A DNA stretch of 64,000 bases from Streptomyces griseosporeus. GTDB taxonomy: Bacteria > Actinomycetota > Actinomycetes > Streptomycetales > Streptomycetaceae. The notes beneath the pieces are model-generated. The model was not told the origin of the DNA. It worked only from the letters and a program-made list of their open reading frames with translations, and made no database searches. The stretch is from the NCBI RefSeq assembly GCF_014656055.1, contig NZ_BNBR01000010.1:62001-126000 (forward strand), in the 5' to 3' direction. Made by a program: the position numbers and the translations under genes. Below are positions 41,717 to 50,085 of the stretch, piece by piece; position 1 is the stretch's first letter; every line of letters starts with the position of its first letter.

Positions 41717-41735
41717 TATCTCGCTCAACGAGATA
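41717..41735. promoter_or_regulatory. Putative MarR operator
   Basis: TATCTCG (41717-41723) and CGAGATA (41729-41735) form a perfect inverted repeat with a 5-base spacer, in the 76-base gap between the divergent MarR and hydrolase genes. A related ATCTTGCTCAGCG lies just to the left. The arms, spacing and place suit a MarR dimer. Confidence 0.65.
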
Positions 41736-41754
41736 ATAGGGGAGGGCGTTGCCG

Positions 41755-42609
41755 ATGGGTTCCTATGACCCCGAGGACTTCCGGGCCGCGTACGACAAGG
41801 TCATGGCCAAGTGGCCGGCGGAGCGCGAGGCGGTGACCGTCCCGACGCCCTTCGGCGTCACCCACCTCAACGTCTGCGGGCCCGCCGGCGCGCCCCCGCT
41901 CCTGCTGCTGCCGGGCGGCGGCGGAGCGACCTCGGCCTCCTGGTACGCCCAGGCCGCCGAGCTGGCCCGGCACCGCCGCGTGTACGCCGCCGACCTCATC
42001 GGCATGCCCGGGCTCAGCGAACCCGCCGGCGACCGCCGGCCCCGCACCATTGCCGACCTCGCCGCCTGGCTGGACGCGGTGCTCGACGGGCTCGGCGTGG
42101 GGGAGACCGACCTCGGCGGGCACTCCTACGGCGCCTTCGTCGCCCTGCACTGCGCGCTGCGCGCGCCCGGGCGGGTGCGCCGCCTGTTCCTCCTGGACCC
42201 GACCCAGTGCTTCGCCGGGTACAAGGCGGCGTACCTGCTCCACGCGCTGCCGACGCTGCTGCGGCCCGCGCCCCGCCGCACCCGCGCCTTCCTGGCCTGG
42301 GAGACCGGCGGCGCACCGCTGGACCCGGACTGGCTGCGCCTGCAGGAGGCGGCCACCGGCTTCCCCTCCGTCAAGCCGGTGACCGGCCCCCGGCCGGCCC
42401 GCGAGGCGCTGCGGGGCCTGGACGTGCCGGTCCTGCTGCTCCTGGCCGGGAACAGCGGGACCCACGACGCGGCCGAGGTGGCGGCCCGGGCGGAGGCGTG
42501 GCTGCCGCGCGGGGAGACGGAGGTGGTCGCCGGTGTCTCCCATCACGCGCTGCCGCACGCCGCACCCGCCGGACTGGGCCGCCGCCTCAGCGCTTTCCTG
42601 AGCGACTGA
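41755..42609 (+). CDS. Alpha/beta-fold hydrolase
   Basis: This 284-residue hydrolase has the oxyanion-loop LLLPGGGGATSASWY, nucleophile S124 in GGHSYGAFVA and a C-terminal histidine in VAGVSHHALP; an acid residue probably lies in GNSGTHDAAEV. No signal peptide. GGAGG (41741-41745) stands 9 bases before ATG 41755. It is divergent from a MarR gene with a shared operator, so it is probably induced by a small aromatic or lipophilic ester. The substrate cannot be named. Confidence 0.88.
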   Translation: MGSYDPEDFRAAYDKVMAKWPAEREAVTVPTPFGVTHLNVCGPAGAPPLLLLPGGGGATSASWYAQAAELARHRRVYAADLIGMPGLSEPAGDRRPRTIADLAAWLDAVLDGLGVGETDLGGHSYGAFVALHCALRAPGRVRRLFLLDPTQCFAGYKAAYLLHALPTLLRPAPRRTRAFLAWETGGAPLDPDWLRLQEAATGFPSVKPVTGPRPAREALRGLDVPVLLLLAGNSGTHDAAEVAARAEAWLPRGETEVVAGVSHHALPHAAPAGLGRRLSAFLSD

Positions 42610-42633
42610 CTCCTCGGGTTCGGTTCCCGGGCC

Positions 42634-43368
42634 TCACCCCACCTTCTCGATCACGGCCCGGCGGATCAGGAACTTGCCGGGCTCCCGGACCTGTTCGAAG
42701 GCCGCGTTGTTGAGCAGGACGCAGCTGCCGGAGACCGAGGTCACCTCCACGGTCGTGGACTTGTTGTTGTCCAGGTTGGTGACCTTCAGCTTGGTGCCCG
42801 CCGGGAACTGGTTGCTGGACGCGGCGGGCGCGCCGCCCTCACCGGAGAGCGTCACGGTCGACCCCTTGCAGACCTGCTCACCCGAGGCCGCGGCACCTGC
42901 GCCGGCGTTCCCCGCGGGGGCGGTCTGCTGGCCACCGGCCTGCTGCCCGCCGGCCTGCTGTCCACCCGCCTGCTGCCCGCCGGCCTGCTGGCCTCCCGCC
43001 TGCTGTCCGGCCTGCGCGCCCGCGCCCTGCTGTCCGTTCTGCGCGGACTGGGAGTCCTGAGCCGACTCCCCCACCACGCATCCGGACGCCTCCTGCTTGC
43101 GCTTGATCTCGTCGATCACCGCCTGCCGGTTGGCGATCCGCGCCTCCGACTGGGCGTCGGGATTGGCCCGCTGGCCGTCGATGAAGCGCTGGTTGTTGCC
43201 GAGGGCGGTGGCCAGCCCCTGGCAGACCTGCGACTCCGCGGCCGTCTTGGCCGGCTGGGCGGCGTTCGAGGTGCTCGCCATGACGAAGGCACCGCCGCCC
43301 GCCACCGCCGCCGCGCTGACGAACAGCGCGATCTTCTTCTTCGTGCCGAGAGTTCTCCTGCGCGACAT
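42634..43368 (-). CDS. Secreted protein with (AGGQQ)n linker
   Basis: This 244-residue exported protein has a signal peptide at residues 9-37 (ending SNAAQP). A helical, cysteine-flanked module follows at about 48-97 (SQVCQGLATALG to QEASGCVVG). Next is a Gln/Ala/Gly linker with six consecutive five-residue AGGQQ-type repeats (about 115-150). The C-terminal domain (about 165-244) has two cysteines (EQVCKGSTVTL and SGSCVLLNN) and resembles a compact beta domain (GTKLKVTNLDNNKSTTVEV). No function is recognised. The N-terminal module and linker plan match the DUF1996 protein at 34302. CAGGAGG precedes the ATG. Confidence 0.82.
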   Translation of the reverse strand: MSRRRTLGTKKKIALFVSAAAVAGGGAFVMASTSNAAQPAKTAAESQVCQGLATALGNNQRFIDGQRANPDAQSEARIANRQAVIDEIKRKQEASGCVVGESAQDSQSAQNGQQGAGAQAGQQAGGQQAGGQQAGGQQAGGQQAGGQQTAPAGNAGAGAAASGEQVCKGSTVTLSGEGGAPAASSNQFPAGTKLKVTNLDNNKSTTVEVTSVSGSCVLLNNAAFEQVREPGKFLIRRAVIEKVG

Positions 43369-43488
43369 GCGCGCCTCCTGAAGAGGTAGGGGAGCGTACG
43401 CCGCTATGTACGAGATACCGAACGAAGTGACTCAGCGGTCGCGCGGTTTCTCGCAAGTAACTTACGTCACAAGGAAGTTGAGCCCCGC

Positions 43489-44325
43489 TCACCCTTGCTC
43501 GTACGCCACCACCGTCTCGTCGGCGTACCCCAGCAGCCCCTGCGTCTGGCGGGTCAGCTCCGCCTCCCCGGTCTCCGCGCCGTCGCCCCACTGCCCGTTG
43601 GCGAACACCACGGAACGGACCGTCATCACCCGGCGGAACACCCCCGCCGACCCCGGCGGCACCGTCGGCAGCCCCGCGCCGGGCGGCGGGTCGAGCGAGA
43701 CGACCTGGTAGGTCACCGGGTCCAGGGAGGCCATCATGAACACCCGCGAGGCGTCCTCGACGCGCTGGAAGCTCACCACGGTCACCGTCACCTGCGACCG
43801 CCGCGCGGCGTCCGTGAACAGGGCCGCGGTCAGCCGCAGACACGGACCGCCCTGCTCGATCAGCTGCGCCAGCTCCGGCGCCATGCCACGGTCGCACTCC
43901 GTCGTACTGGCCAGATCGACCCGGCGGAACCGCGACCCGTCCTTCAGGGTCACGTCCTTCTCGGGGAACGCCTGCGCCGGGCCGATGACCGGCCGGGCGA
44001 GGAGGGAGGGCAGCGAGCTCGGGGCGTCGGAGGGCAGGGTGACGTCGACGCGGGGCGCGGAGGGACCGGCGGACGGCGTGGCGGCGGCGGCCGGAGTGCC
44101 GGAGGAGTCCGGGGTGCCGGCGGCGGCCGAGGGGCTGTCCCCGCCCCCGCCCAGGGCCATCACCGCACCGGCGGCGACGGCGACGGCCAGCACGGCACCG
44201 GCCGCGCCGCCCACCACCCGCCGGGTCCGCCTGGCCCGGCGTATCCGCTCCTGCTCGGCCGCCCAGGCGGCGTAGGGGTCGGGCTGCTGCGCCCCGTACG
44301 GCATTCCGTGATCACCGAAGGTCAT
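43489..44325 (-). CDS. Single-pass membrane protein of unknown function
   Basis: This 278-residue protein has a Tyr/Pro/Gln-containing cytoplasmic start (PYGAQQPDPYAAWAAEQERI), a basic stretch RRARRTRR, one membrane helix (about 37-60), a Ser/Thr/Pro/Ala linker (about 62-95) and an extracellular domain with two cysteines (TTECDRGM and GGPCLRLT). The layout is common among actinobacterial membrane proteins that present a small exported domain. No motif allows a function to be assigned. Confidence 0.8.
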   Translation of the reverse strand: MTFGDHGMPYGAQQPDPYAAWAAEQERIRRARRTRRVVGGAAGAVLAVAVAAGAVMALGGGGDSPSAAAGTPDSSGTPAAAATPSAGPSAPRVDVTLPSDAPSSLPSLLARPVIGPAQAFPEKDVTLKDGSRFRRVDLASTTECDRGMAPELAQLIEQGGPCLRLTAALFTDAARRSQVTVTVVSFQRVEDASRVFMMASLDPVTYQVVSLDPPPGAGLPTVPPGSAGVFRRVMTVRSVVFANGQWGDGAETGEAELTRQTQGLLGYADETVVAYEQG

Positions 44326-44399
44326 GGCGGCGGAGGGTAACAGCGCGGGACCCCTGCCACCGCCTCACCCGACAAACCGTCACCAAGCGGGCGAAAGTG

Positions 44400-44762
44400 T
44401 CACTTGCGGGACAGGGCGTCCCGTACGGCGTCCTCGGTGCGGCCGACGACCGCCGTGCCGTCGTCGGCGGTGATGATCGGCCGCTGGATCAGCTTCGGGT
44501 GCGCGGCGAGCGCGGCGATCCACCGGTCGCGCGCCCCGGCGTCCCGCGGCCACTCCTTCAGGCCCAGCTCCTTGGCCGCGTCCTCCTGGGTGCGGGTGAT
44601 GTCCCACGGCTCCAGCCCGAGCCGGTCGAGTACGGCCCTGATCTCGTCCTCGCTCGGCACGTCCTCCAGGTAGCGGCGGACGGTGTAGTCGGCGCCCTCG
44701 GCGTCGAGCACGGTCAGGGCGCTGCGGCACTTGGAACAGGCCGGGTTGATCCAGATCTCCAT
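44400..44762 (-). CDS. ArsC/Spx-family thioredoxin-fold protein
   Basis: This 120-residue protein has the ArsC-family start EIWINPACSKCRSALTVLD, with a C-x-x-C pair at residues 9 and 12. The C-terminal part RPIITADDGTAVVGR matches the family RP(I/L)-x motif. Arsenate reductases of this family use a single cysteine and a distal Arg; CxxC forms are often redox or Spx-like. No ars genes are nearby, so an arsenate role is not supported. ATG 44762 is chosen; an in-frame GTG lies 18 bases further upstream. Confidence 0.85.
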   Translation of the reverse strand: MEIWINPACSKCRSALTVLDAEGADYTVRRYLEDVPSEDEIRAVLDRLGLEPWDITRTQEDAAKELGLKEWPRDAGARDRWIAALAAHPKLIQRPIITADDGTAVVGRTEDAVRDALSRK

Positions 44763-44990
44763 GCGGCCACGGTACGACACCCGCGGCCACCCCCCTCTGT
44801 TCGAATTCGGCGCACCTCACACGCCCCTCCCGAAGCTGCTGTGACGCACCGCCAATTCCCGCGTCCACCAGGGCGTTTGTGCCCTGTCGGCGCCCCCCGA
44901 TTGTCAGTGCCGGGCAGTAGAATGAACGTAGTGTTCGAGGGCGTCGCCGGAACCCCGGCAGACCGTCCTGACCGCGACAGGAGGATGCCC

Positions 44991-45281
44991 GTGCCCGCTG
45001 CCGCACTGAAGCCGCTGCCCGTCCAGTCCACGCTCGACCTGCCCTACGCCCCCGTGAAGAAGCGGCCCCTGCCGCCCGGACGCCCCCGCGAGTGGTACAT
45101 CACCCACAACCGCCGTCTGAAGGCCATGCGCCTCGCCATCGCGCTGCTGGACTCCGGTGTCTACGTGCCGAACCAGGCGCGCAACGAGACGATCCGCAGC
45201 ACGGCGCAGACGATCGGGATACACCCGCCGTCGGACACCACGTGCCACATGGTCCGCGCCCTGATGCGCTACGCCCGCTGA
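44991..45281 (+). CDS. Small conserved hypothetical protein
   Basis: This 96-residue basic protein begins with a Pro/Leu-rich segment (LKPLPVQSTLDLPYAPVKKR) and continues with helices (HNRRLKAMRLAIALLDSGVY). No family was recognised. GTG 44991 is chosen because AGGAGG (44979-44984) is 6 bases upstream. ATG 44985 directly abuts that site, and ATG 44922 lies within a -10-like TAGAAT (44918-44923), so both are unlikely. A strong terminator follows. Confidence 0.7.
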   Translation: MPAAALKPLPVQSTLDLPYAPVKKRPLPPGRPREWYITHNRRLKAMRLAIALLDSGVYVPNQARNETIRSTAQTIGIHPPSDTTCHMVRALMRYAR

Positions 45282-45323
45282 GCGGCCGTACCGGCGACGA
45301 CCCGACGGCCGCACCACCGGTGA

Positions 45324-45354
45324 CCGGGCGCCCCCGCCGGCCGGGGGCGCCCGG
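45324..45354. terminator. Bidirectional terminator
   Basis: CCGGGCGCCCCC (45324-45335) and GGGGGCGCCCGG (45343-45354) form a perfect 12-bp stem with a 7-base loop between two convergent genes. Confidence 0.85.
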
Positions 45355-45362
45355 CGCTGCCG

Positions 45363-46556
45363 TCAGGCGCTCAACTCCTTCTCCAGGGGCGTCCGGAACC
45401 GCGGCGTCACCCGGGTCGTCCCGACCCACCCCCGCAACCGGTCGGCCTCCGCCGCGACCGCCGTCTCGGCCTCCCGGCCCACGCCCTCGCGGTCCAGCAG
45501 CCGCCAGACGATCTCCCCGTCGGGCCGCTGGGCCCAGCCGCCGATCACGCGTCCGTCCCACCACACCGTGGGGCCCACGTTCCCACTGCGGTCGAACAGC
45601 GCGCCGCGCAGCTCCGGCGCCAGATACCAGTCCCGCTCCTGCCAGCCCATCGCCGTCGGATCGAGCGCCGGCAGCAGCGCGGCCCACGGCTCGCGCACCG
45701 ACGCGGCCGGCGGCCCGGCGTCGCCCTCCACGACGTACCCCGTACCGCCCCCGTCCAGCGTCACCGCCTCCGCGCGGATCGCCGCCAGGGCCCGCCGCAC
45801 CGCCGTCACCGTCCAGCCGGTCCACCACTTCAGGTCCGCCTCGGTCGCCGGCCCGCACGCCCCCAGCCAGCGGCGCAGCAGCTCCGCCTGGGCCTCGCCG
45901 GCGTCCAGCTCGGGATGGGGCGGGGCGACGGCCCAGCGGAACTGGCTGGACGTCCACGAGCCCAGGGGCCGGCCCCGCACCACCTTGCCCTCGACGCCCA
46001 GCACTCTCAGCAGCCGCGACGAGACCGTGTGCACGCCCTCGTAGCTCTTGCCGGCCGCGTACGCGAACTGCTCCTTCAGCCGCGGCTCGTCGCGGGCCAG
46101 TTCGCTCGCCGTCGCCTGCCCGCGCCGCGCCAGCGCCGCCAGCGCGGACTCCTCGACGTCCTTCAGCCAGGCCGCGTCCGGCGCCCCCGCGGCCGCCATG
46201 TCGTTCAGCAGCTTGGCCCGCTCCCGCGCGGCGACCGTGAGCCCCGTCGAGGCGTGCACCACCGCGGTCAGCGCCGTGGGGAAGACGAACACGGTGTGCC
46301 GCATGCCGTGCATCCGGACCAGGCAGCGGTCCTCGTACAGCGCGCGGTCGGTCTCCGCCACCGTCACCGACGCGTCCGCCAGGCGCGCGCCCACCGCCAG
46401 GTACACCGTCGACGGGTCGCTGCCGTGCAGCGCGACCAGCGCGTCGGCGACCTCCTCGGGCGCCCCGGCCCGCGCCGAGGGCGCCAGCCGGTGCCGCAGC
46501 GCCAGCCGCGCCCGCCGCTCGTCCGCCCCGATGTGCCGCCGCGCCCCGTCACCCAT
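45363..46556 (-). CDS. AlkZ/YcaQ-like winged-helix protein (HTH_42 family)
   Basis: This 397-residue protein belongs to the HTH_42/AlkZ family of DNA glycosylase-like proteins. It has three winged-helix segments and the family signature WQERDWYLAPE followed by VGPTVWWDGRVIGGW. At the place where AlkZ-type glycosylases have a catalytic Q-x-Q (in QAQDP), this protein reads ALHGSDPSTVYLAV, so the catalytic glutamines are replaced by His and Ser. It may be a divergent glycosylase or a non-catalytic DNA binder. GGAGG stands before ATG 46556. Confidence 0.85.
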   Translation of the reverse strand: MGDGARRHIGADERRARLALRHRLAPSARAGAPEEVADALVALHGSDPSTVYLAVGARLADASVTVAETDRALYEDRCLVRMHGMRHTVFVFPTALTAVVHASTGLTVAARERAKLLNDMAAAGAPDAAWLKDVEESALAALARRGQATASELARDEPRLKEQFAYAAGKSYEGVHTVSSRLLRVLGVEGKVVRGRPLGSWTSSQFRWAVAPPHPELDAGEAQAELLRRWLGACGPATEADLKWWTGWTVTAVRRALAAIRAEAVTLDGGGTGYVVEGDAGPPAASVREPWAALLPALDPTAMGWQERDWYLAPELRGALFDRSGNVGPTVWWDGRVIGGWAQRPDGEIVWRLLDREGVGREAETAVAAEADRLRGWVGTTRVTPRFRTPLEKELSA

Positions 46557-46666
46557 GTGCCGCCTCCGCCGTCGCGCCCGACTCGACTCCCTGCGGGCAT
46601 CTTGCCCGACAGCACTGACAACGGGCCCCACACCACCGGCCCCACGACCGTCGCCCTGCTCTCGCC

Positions 46667-47251
46667 TCACAGGCCGGGCGCGCCCCAGACAGGGAACCAG
46701 CGGCCGAGGTCGGGTTCGATCCGCAGGTCGTTCCCGAGGACCGCCTTCACCCGCAGCTCCAGCGCGTTGTCGCGCCGCTGCGCCTCGCCGGGCAGCGGCG
46801 CGAACGGGTAGAAGGTGCCGCGCTTGTACAGATAGACCAGCGCCAGGCCGCGCCCGCGGTCGTCGCGGAAACCGGCCAGGGAGCACAGCAGCTGCGGGCC
46901 GAAGCCGTTGACCTCCATGGAACTGTTCACCGCGTGCAGGTCGTTGACGAGCTGGGGCAGCTCTTCGGGGGAGCGGTGCGACACCAGCCAGGAGTAGCCG
47001 TAGTCGTCCTGGGTGAGCCGCACCGGCGGCCCGGTGCGCTCGGTGTCGGCGTCCAGCAGCGCCTGCACCTCCCGGTGCGTCTGCTCGAAGGCCGCGCCCT
47101 CGACCGTCGCGAAGCACACCGCGCCCCGCCCGGTCGGTGTGAACCCGGCCGCGGCCTGCAGCGTCACCGCCGCCGACGGCAGCGCGAACAGCTGGTCGAG
47201 ATCGGGCGTGACCGGTTTCGTCCGGCCGAGCAGGATGTCGAGCAGCCCCAT
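46667..47251 (-). CDS. pspAB: PspA-associated protein PspAB
   Basis: This 194-residue soluble protein begins MGLLDILLGRTKPVTPDLDQ, has DDYGYSWLVSHR and ends in RIEPDLGRWFPVWGAPGL, features I associate with PspAB. PspAB genes are found beside htpX and PspA genes in actinobacteria and are thought to act in envelope stress response, a role known only by association. The ATG at 47251 lies one base before the stop of htpX, so the two are an operon. Confidence 0.8.
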   Translation of the reverse strand: MGLLDILLGRTKPVTPDLDQLFALPSAAVTLQAAAGFTPTGRGAVCFATVEGAAFEQTHREVQALLDADTERTGPPVRLTQDDYGYSWLVSHRSPEELPQLVNDLHAVNSSMEVNGFGPQLLCSLAGFRDDRGRGLALVYLYKRGTFYPFAPLPGEAQRRDNALELRVKAVLGNDLRIEPDLGRWFPVWGAPGL

Positions 47252-47252
47252 G

Positions 47253-48167
47253 TCAGCCCTCTCCCGGCACCATCGGCTCGCCCAGTTCGGCGGAGATGCG
47301 GCCCAACTGCTCAAGGCGCTGCTGGAGCGGCGGATGGGTGGCGAAGAACCGGGACAGCCCCGGCTCGCGGCCGTCGGCCGGGGTGAAGTAGAAGGCGTTG
47401 AAGGCCTGCGCGGTCCGCAGGTCCTTCGACGGGATGCGGGCGATGTCGCCGGAGACCTTCGTCAGCGCCGACGCCAGCGCCGAGGGCCGACCGGTCAGCA
47501 GCGCCGCCGCGCGGTCCGCGGCCAGCTCCCGGTACCGGGACAGCGCCCGGATCAGCACGAAACTCGTCGCGTACACGGCCAGCGACACCCCGAGCACCCC
47601 CGCGAAGATCACCGCGGTGTTCTGGTCCTTGCGGCCGCCCAGCAGCCCCGAGTAGAGCGCGAACCGCACGATCAGCCCCGCGAGGACGCCGAGGAAGGAG
47701 GCGACCGTGATCACGGCGACGTCCTTGTGCGCCACGTGCGACAGCTCGTGTGCGAGCACCCCCTCCAGCTCGGCGGGCTCCAGCCGCCGCAGCAGCCCCG
47801 TGGTCACGCACACCACCGCGTTGTCCGGGTTCCGCCCCGTCGCGAACGCGTTGGGCATGTCCATCTCGGACACGGCGACCACCGGCTTCGGCATGTCCGC
47901 GATCGCGCACAGCCGGTCGACGACGGCGTGCAGCTGCGGGTACTCCTCCCGCTCCACGACCCGCCCGCGCATCGCGAACAGGGCGATCCGGTCGGAGAAC
48001 CAGTACTGCGCGCCGAGCATCCCCGCAGCGACCAGGGCGACCAGCACCCACGACTTCAGCAGCACGATCAAGGCGGCCACGAAGCCCACGTACAACAGCC
48101 CGAGCAGAAACAGCGTGACCGTCATCCGCACGGTCAGCCGCCGATCACTCCGAAACCTGCTCCGCAT
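47253..48167 (-). CDS. htpX: Zinc metalloprotease HtpX
   Basis: This 304-residue M48 membrane protease has zinc ligands H140 and H144 with catalytic E141 in LAHELSHVAHKD, and a third ligand in YRELAADRAAA. Four hydrophobic segments lie at about 16-36, 38-56, 150-170 and 183-205. It degrades misfolded membrane proteins on the cytoplasmic side of the membrane. ATG 48167 places the first basic residues right before the membrane helix; longer in-frame starts add sequence unlike the family. pspAB follows immediately. Confidence 0.94.
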   Translation of the reverse strand: MRSRFRSDRRLTVRMTVTLFLLGLLYVGFVAALIVLLKSWVLVALVAAGMLGAQYWFSDRIALFAMRGRVVEREEYPQLHAVVDRLCAIADMPKPVVAVSEMDMPNAFATGRNPDNAVVCVTTGLLRRLEPAELEGVLAHELSHVAHKDVAVITVASFLGVLAGLIVRFALYSGLLGGRKDQNTAVIFAGVLGVSLAVYATSFVLIRALSRYRELAADRAAALLTGRPSALASALTKVSGDIARIPSKDLRTAQAFNAFYFTPADGREPGLSRFFATHPPLQQRLEQLGRISAELGEPMVPGEG

Positions 48168-48274
48168 GAGCACCACCCCGCAGTCGGGCACTCGCCCCAC
48201 TGCCAGTGTGCACCCGGCGTTCCCCATGAAAGGGTCCCGATCGGCCCTGGACGCAGCAAAAGGTCCCGGCCGGG

Positions 48275-49726
48275 TCAGCCCCGGACGCCCGCCCCCCACT
48301 TGCGCCGCTTCAGCACGTGGTCGCTGAACAGGTGCCGCGCCCGGTCCAGCAGCCGACCCACCTCCGCGGCACCGGCCGGCACATCCGCGGAGGGAGTCCA
48401 GGCCTGCACGGACTGCCCGGCCCAGTGCCGCAGCTTCTCGTCCGGATCGTCCAGCGACGCCACCGCGGCCCGCAGCCGCACGAGTCCGCCGCAGGCGTCC
48501 AGCAGCCGGAACGCGGCGACCCGCTGGTGCCGGGGCCGCTCCGCCGCCAGCAGCCCGGTCAGCCGGCCGGCGTCCAGCGACCGCGCAGACGGCAGCAGCG
48601 CAGCCGTCACCTCCCGCACCACACCCGGTGCCGGATCCTCCAGCAGCGGCTCCAGCCGCCGCGCCTCGGCCACGTCCAGCAGCCGCAACCCGGCCACCGC
48701 CCGGGCCCGCACCCCCGGCACGGGATGCCCGACCAACGGCCACAGCAGCACGGCGTCCGCGCGCTCCCCGCACTCGGCGAGCCCGACGACGGCCCCCGGC
48801 GGCAGCGCCTCGTCCCGCGGACCGGCACACCGGGCCCGGTACCAGGCGGCCGGATCACCGCCGTACTGCCGCACGACGTACCGCGCACACGCCCGCACCA
48901 TCGCCGCCCGGTCCGCGAGGAACGCCTCGGCCTGCTCCGGCCGCCCCGCCCGCCGCAGCGCGGTGACCCCGGCGGAGCGCACCCCCGGGTTGCGGGCCGC
49001 CAGCAGGAGCGCGAGGACGTCGTCGTCCGTGCGGCCACCGGCCAGGGCGGCGTCCGTGCACAGCGTCTGTACGACGGTGTCCGCGTCCTCGGCGGCCGCG
49101 CGGGCCAGCTCGACGGGGGAGAGGGCACCGCGCTCGACGGCGAGGCGGTACGTGAAGCGCCGTACGGCACGGTCGGGGTGGGCGAGCAACGGGCTCAGCC
49201 GCTCCGGCGGCGCCGCGCGCAGCACCTGCCCGAGCAGGTCCACCGCGAAGTCACCGCGGTCCCGGCGCCCGAGGAGCAGCACCAGCGGCGCGAGCGCGAC
49301 GGCGGCCTCGGCGTCCAGGTGCGCGCGCAGCAGCTCCCGGGCCCGGTGACGCACCGGCTCCGCCCAGTCGGTCGTACGGACGACGACCAGCGCCAGCAGC
49401 CCGGGCCGCCCCGCGGCCCGCCCCAGCGCCCGCTCCCGGAGCCGTCCGTCACGGTGACACAGGACGAGCGCGAGCCGCGCCTCGTCGAGCAGTTCGAACG
49501 CCCCGGGCAACCGCAGGCGGGCGGGCAGCGGGGCGGCGGCCTCCCAGGCCGGAATGAATTCGGGCCGGTACCCATGGCGCACGACCCGCGCCCCGAGGTC
49601 CAGCGCCAGCCAGGCGCGCGGATCACCGACGTCGAGCGCCTCCCGCAGCGGGACGCCCTCCGCCAGCCGGAGGGCCGCGGCCTCACCGGCCTGGATCTCC
49701 TCGCTGGTGCTCTCGGGGCCGCGCAT
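48275..49726 (-). CDS. HEAT-repeat protein
   Basis: This 483-residue alpha-helical protein is made of HEAT-like repeats, for example LLAARNPGVRSAGVTALRRA, PLVGHPVPGVRARAVAGLRL and PLLEDPAPGVVREVTAALLP, each with a D/N-P-x-V-R turn. It has no signal peptide or membrane helix. Such proteins are usually scaffolds. Its ATG starts directly after the TAG of the upstream gene at 49727, so the two are translationally coupled. Confidence 0.85.
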   Translation of the reverse strand: MRGPESTSEEIQAGEAAALRLAEGVPLREALDVGDPRAWLALDLGARVVRHGYRPEFIPAWEAAAPLPARLRLPGAFELLDEARLALVLCHRDGRLRERALGRAAGRPGLLALVVVRTTDWAEPVRHRARELLRAHLDAEAAVALAPLVLLLGRRDRGDFAVDLLGQVLRAAPPERLSPLLAHPDRAVRRFTYRLAVERGALSPVELARAAAEDADTVVQTLCTDAALAGGRTDDDVLALLLAARNPGVRSAGVTALRRAGRPEQAEAFLADRAAMVRACARYVVRQYGGDPAAWYRARCAGPRDEALPPGAVVGLAECGERADAVLLWPLVGHPVPGVRARAVAGLRLLDVAEARRLEPLLEDPAPGVVREVTAALLPSARSLDAGRLTGLLAAERPRHQRVAAFRLLDACGGLVRLRAAVASLDDPDEKLRHWAGQSVQAWTPSADVPAGAAEVGRLLDRARHLFSDHVLKRRKWGAGVRG

Positions 49727-49972
49727 CTAGTACGCCGCCCACACCAGCGCCACGACCCCCGCCGCCACGCACGCCAGGACCAGCACCGTCTTCCACCACG
49801 AGGAACGGCGCGACCGGCCGGGCCCCGGCTCGGGGCGGAACGGAACCGGCTCCGGCGGGTTCTCCTTCCACCGGGCGGCGAGCATCCGGGCCCGAGCAGA
49901 GGGCTCCTTGTGCTCGGCGGAGTCCGCCCACCTGAGATCGAACTCCCGCTCGAACTCGTCCTGTTCGGGCAT
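49727..49972 (-). CDS. Small tail-anchored membrane protein
   Basis: This 81-residue protein has an acidic N-terminus (MPEQDEFEREFDLRWADS), a Pro/Arg-rich middle and a C-terminal membrane helix (TVLVLACVAAGVVALVWAAY), i.e. a tail-anchored layout. It ends exactly at the start of the HEAT-repeat gene, suggesting that it anchors that scaffold to the membrane; this is inference from the gene order. The family is not recognised. Confidence 0.75.
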   Translation of the reverse strand: MPEQDEFEREFDLRWADSAEHKEPSARARMLAARWKENPPEPVPFRPEPGPGRSRRSSWWKTVLVLACVAAGVVALVWAAY

Positions 49973-50039
49973 CTGCGACCACCCCCGTGTCCCCGATGTC
50001 GTCTCCCCCTCGCATCGTACATTCGTACGCACAAACGAC

Positions 50040-50073
50040 GGCGCCCCCGCCTCCGGGAGGAGACGAGGGCGCC
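50040..50073 (-). terminator. Putative terminator of glnA
   Basis: GGCGCCC (50040-50046) and GGGCGCC (50067-50073) pair, with an inner CCTCC-GGGAGG element. It lies 12 bases after the glnA stop. The stem is imperfect, so this is less certain than the other terminators here. Confidence 0.55.
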
Positions 50074-50085
50074 GGCGTGGTCCGG

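Noticed and set aside
42925..43010. 15-base tandem repeats as a possible non-coding array
   Set aside because: They are in frame and encode the AGGQQ linker of a secreted protein.
44400..44762. Assignment of the ArsC-like gene to arsenate resistance
   Set aside because: No arsenic transport or regulator genes are nearby, and the CxxC pair fits Spx-like or redox members equally well.
50016..50029. CGTAC-ATTC-GTACG inverted repeat as an operator
   Set aside because: The arms are only 5 bases long and there is no supporting second site or regulator gene nearby.
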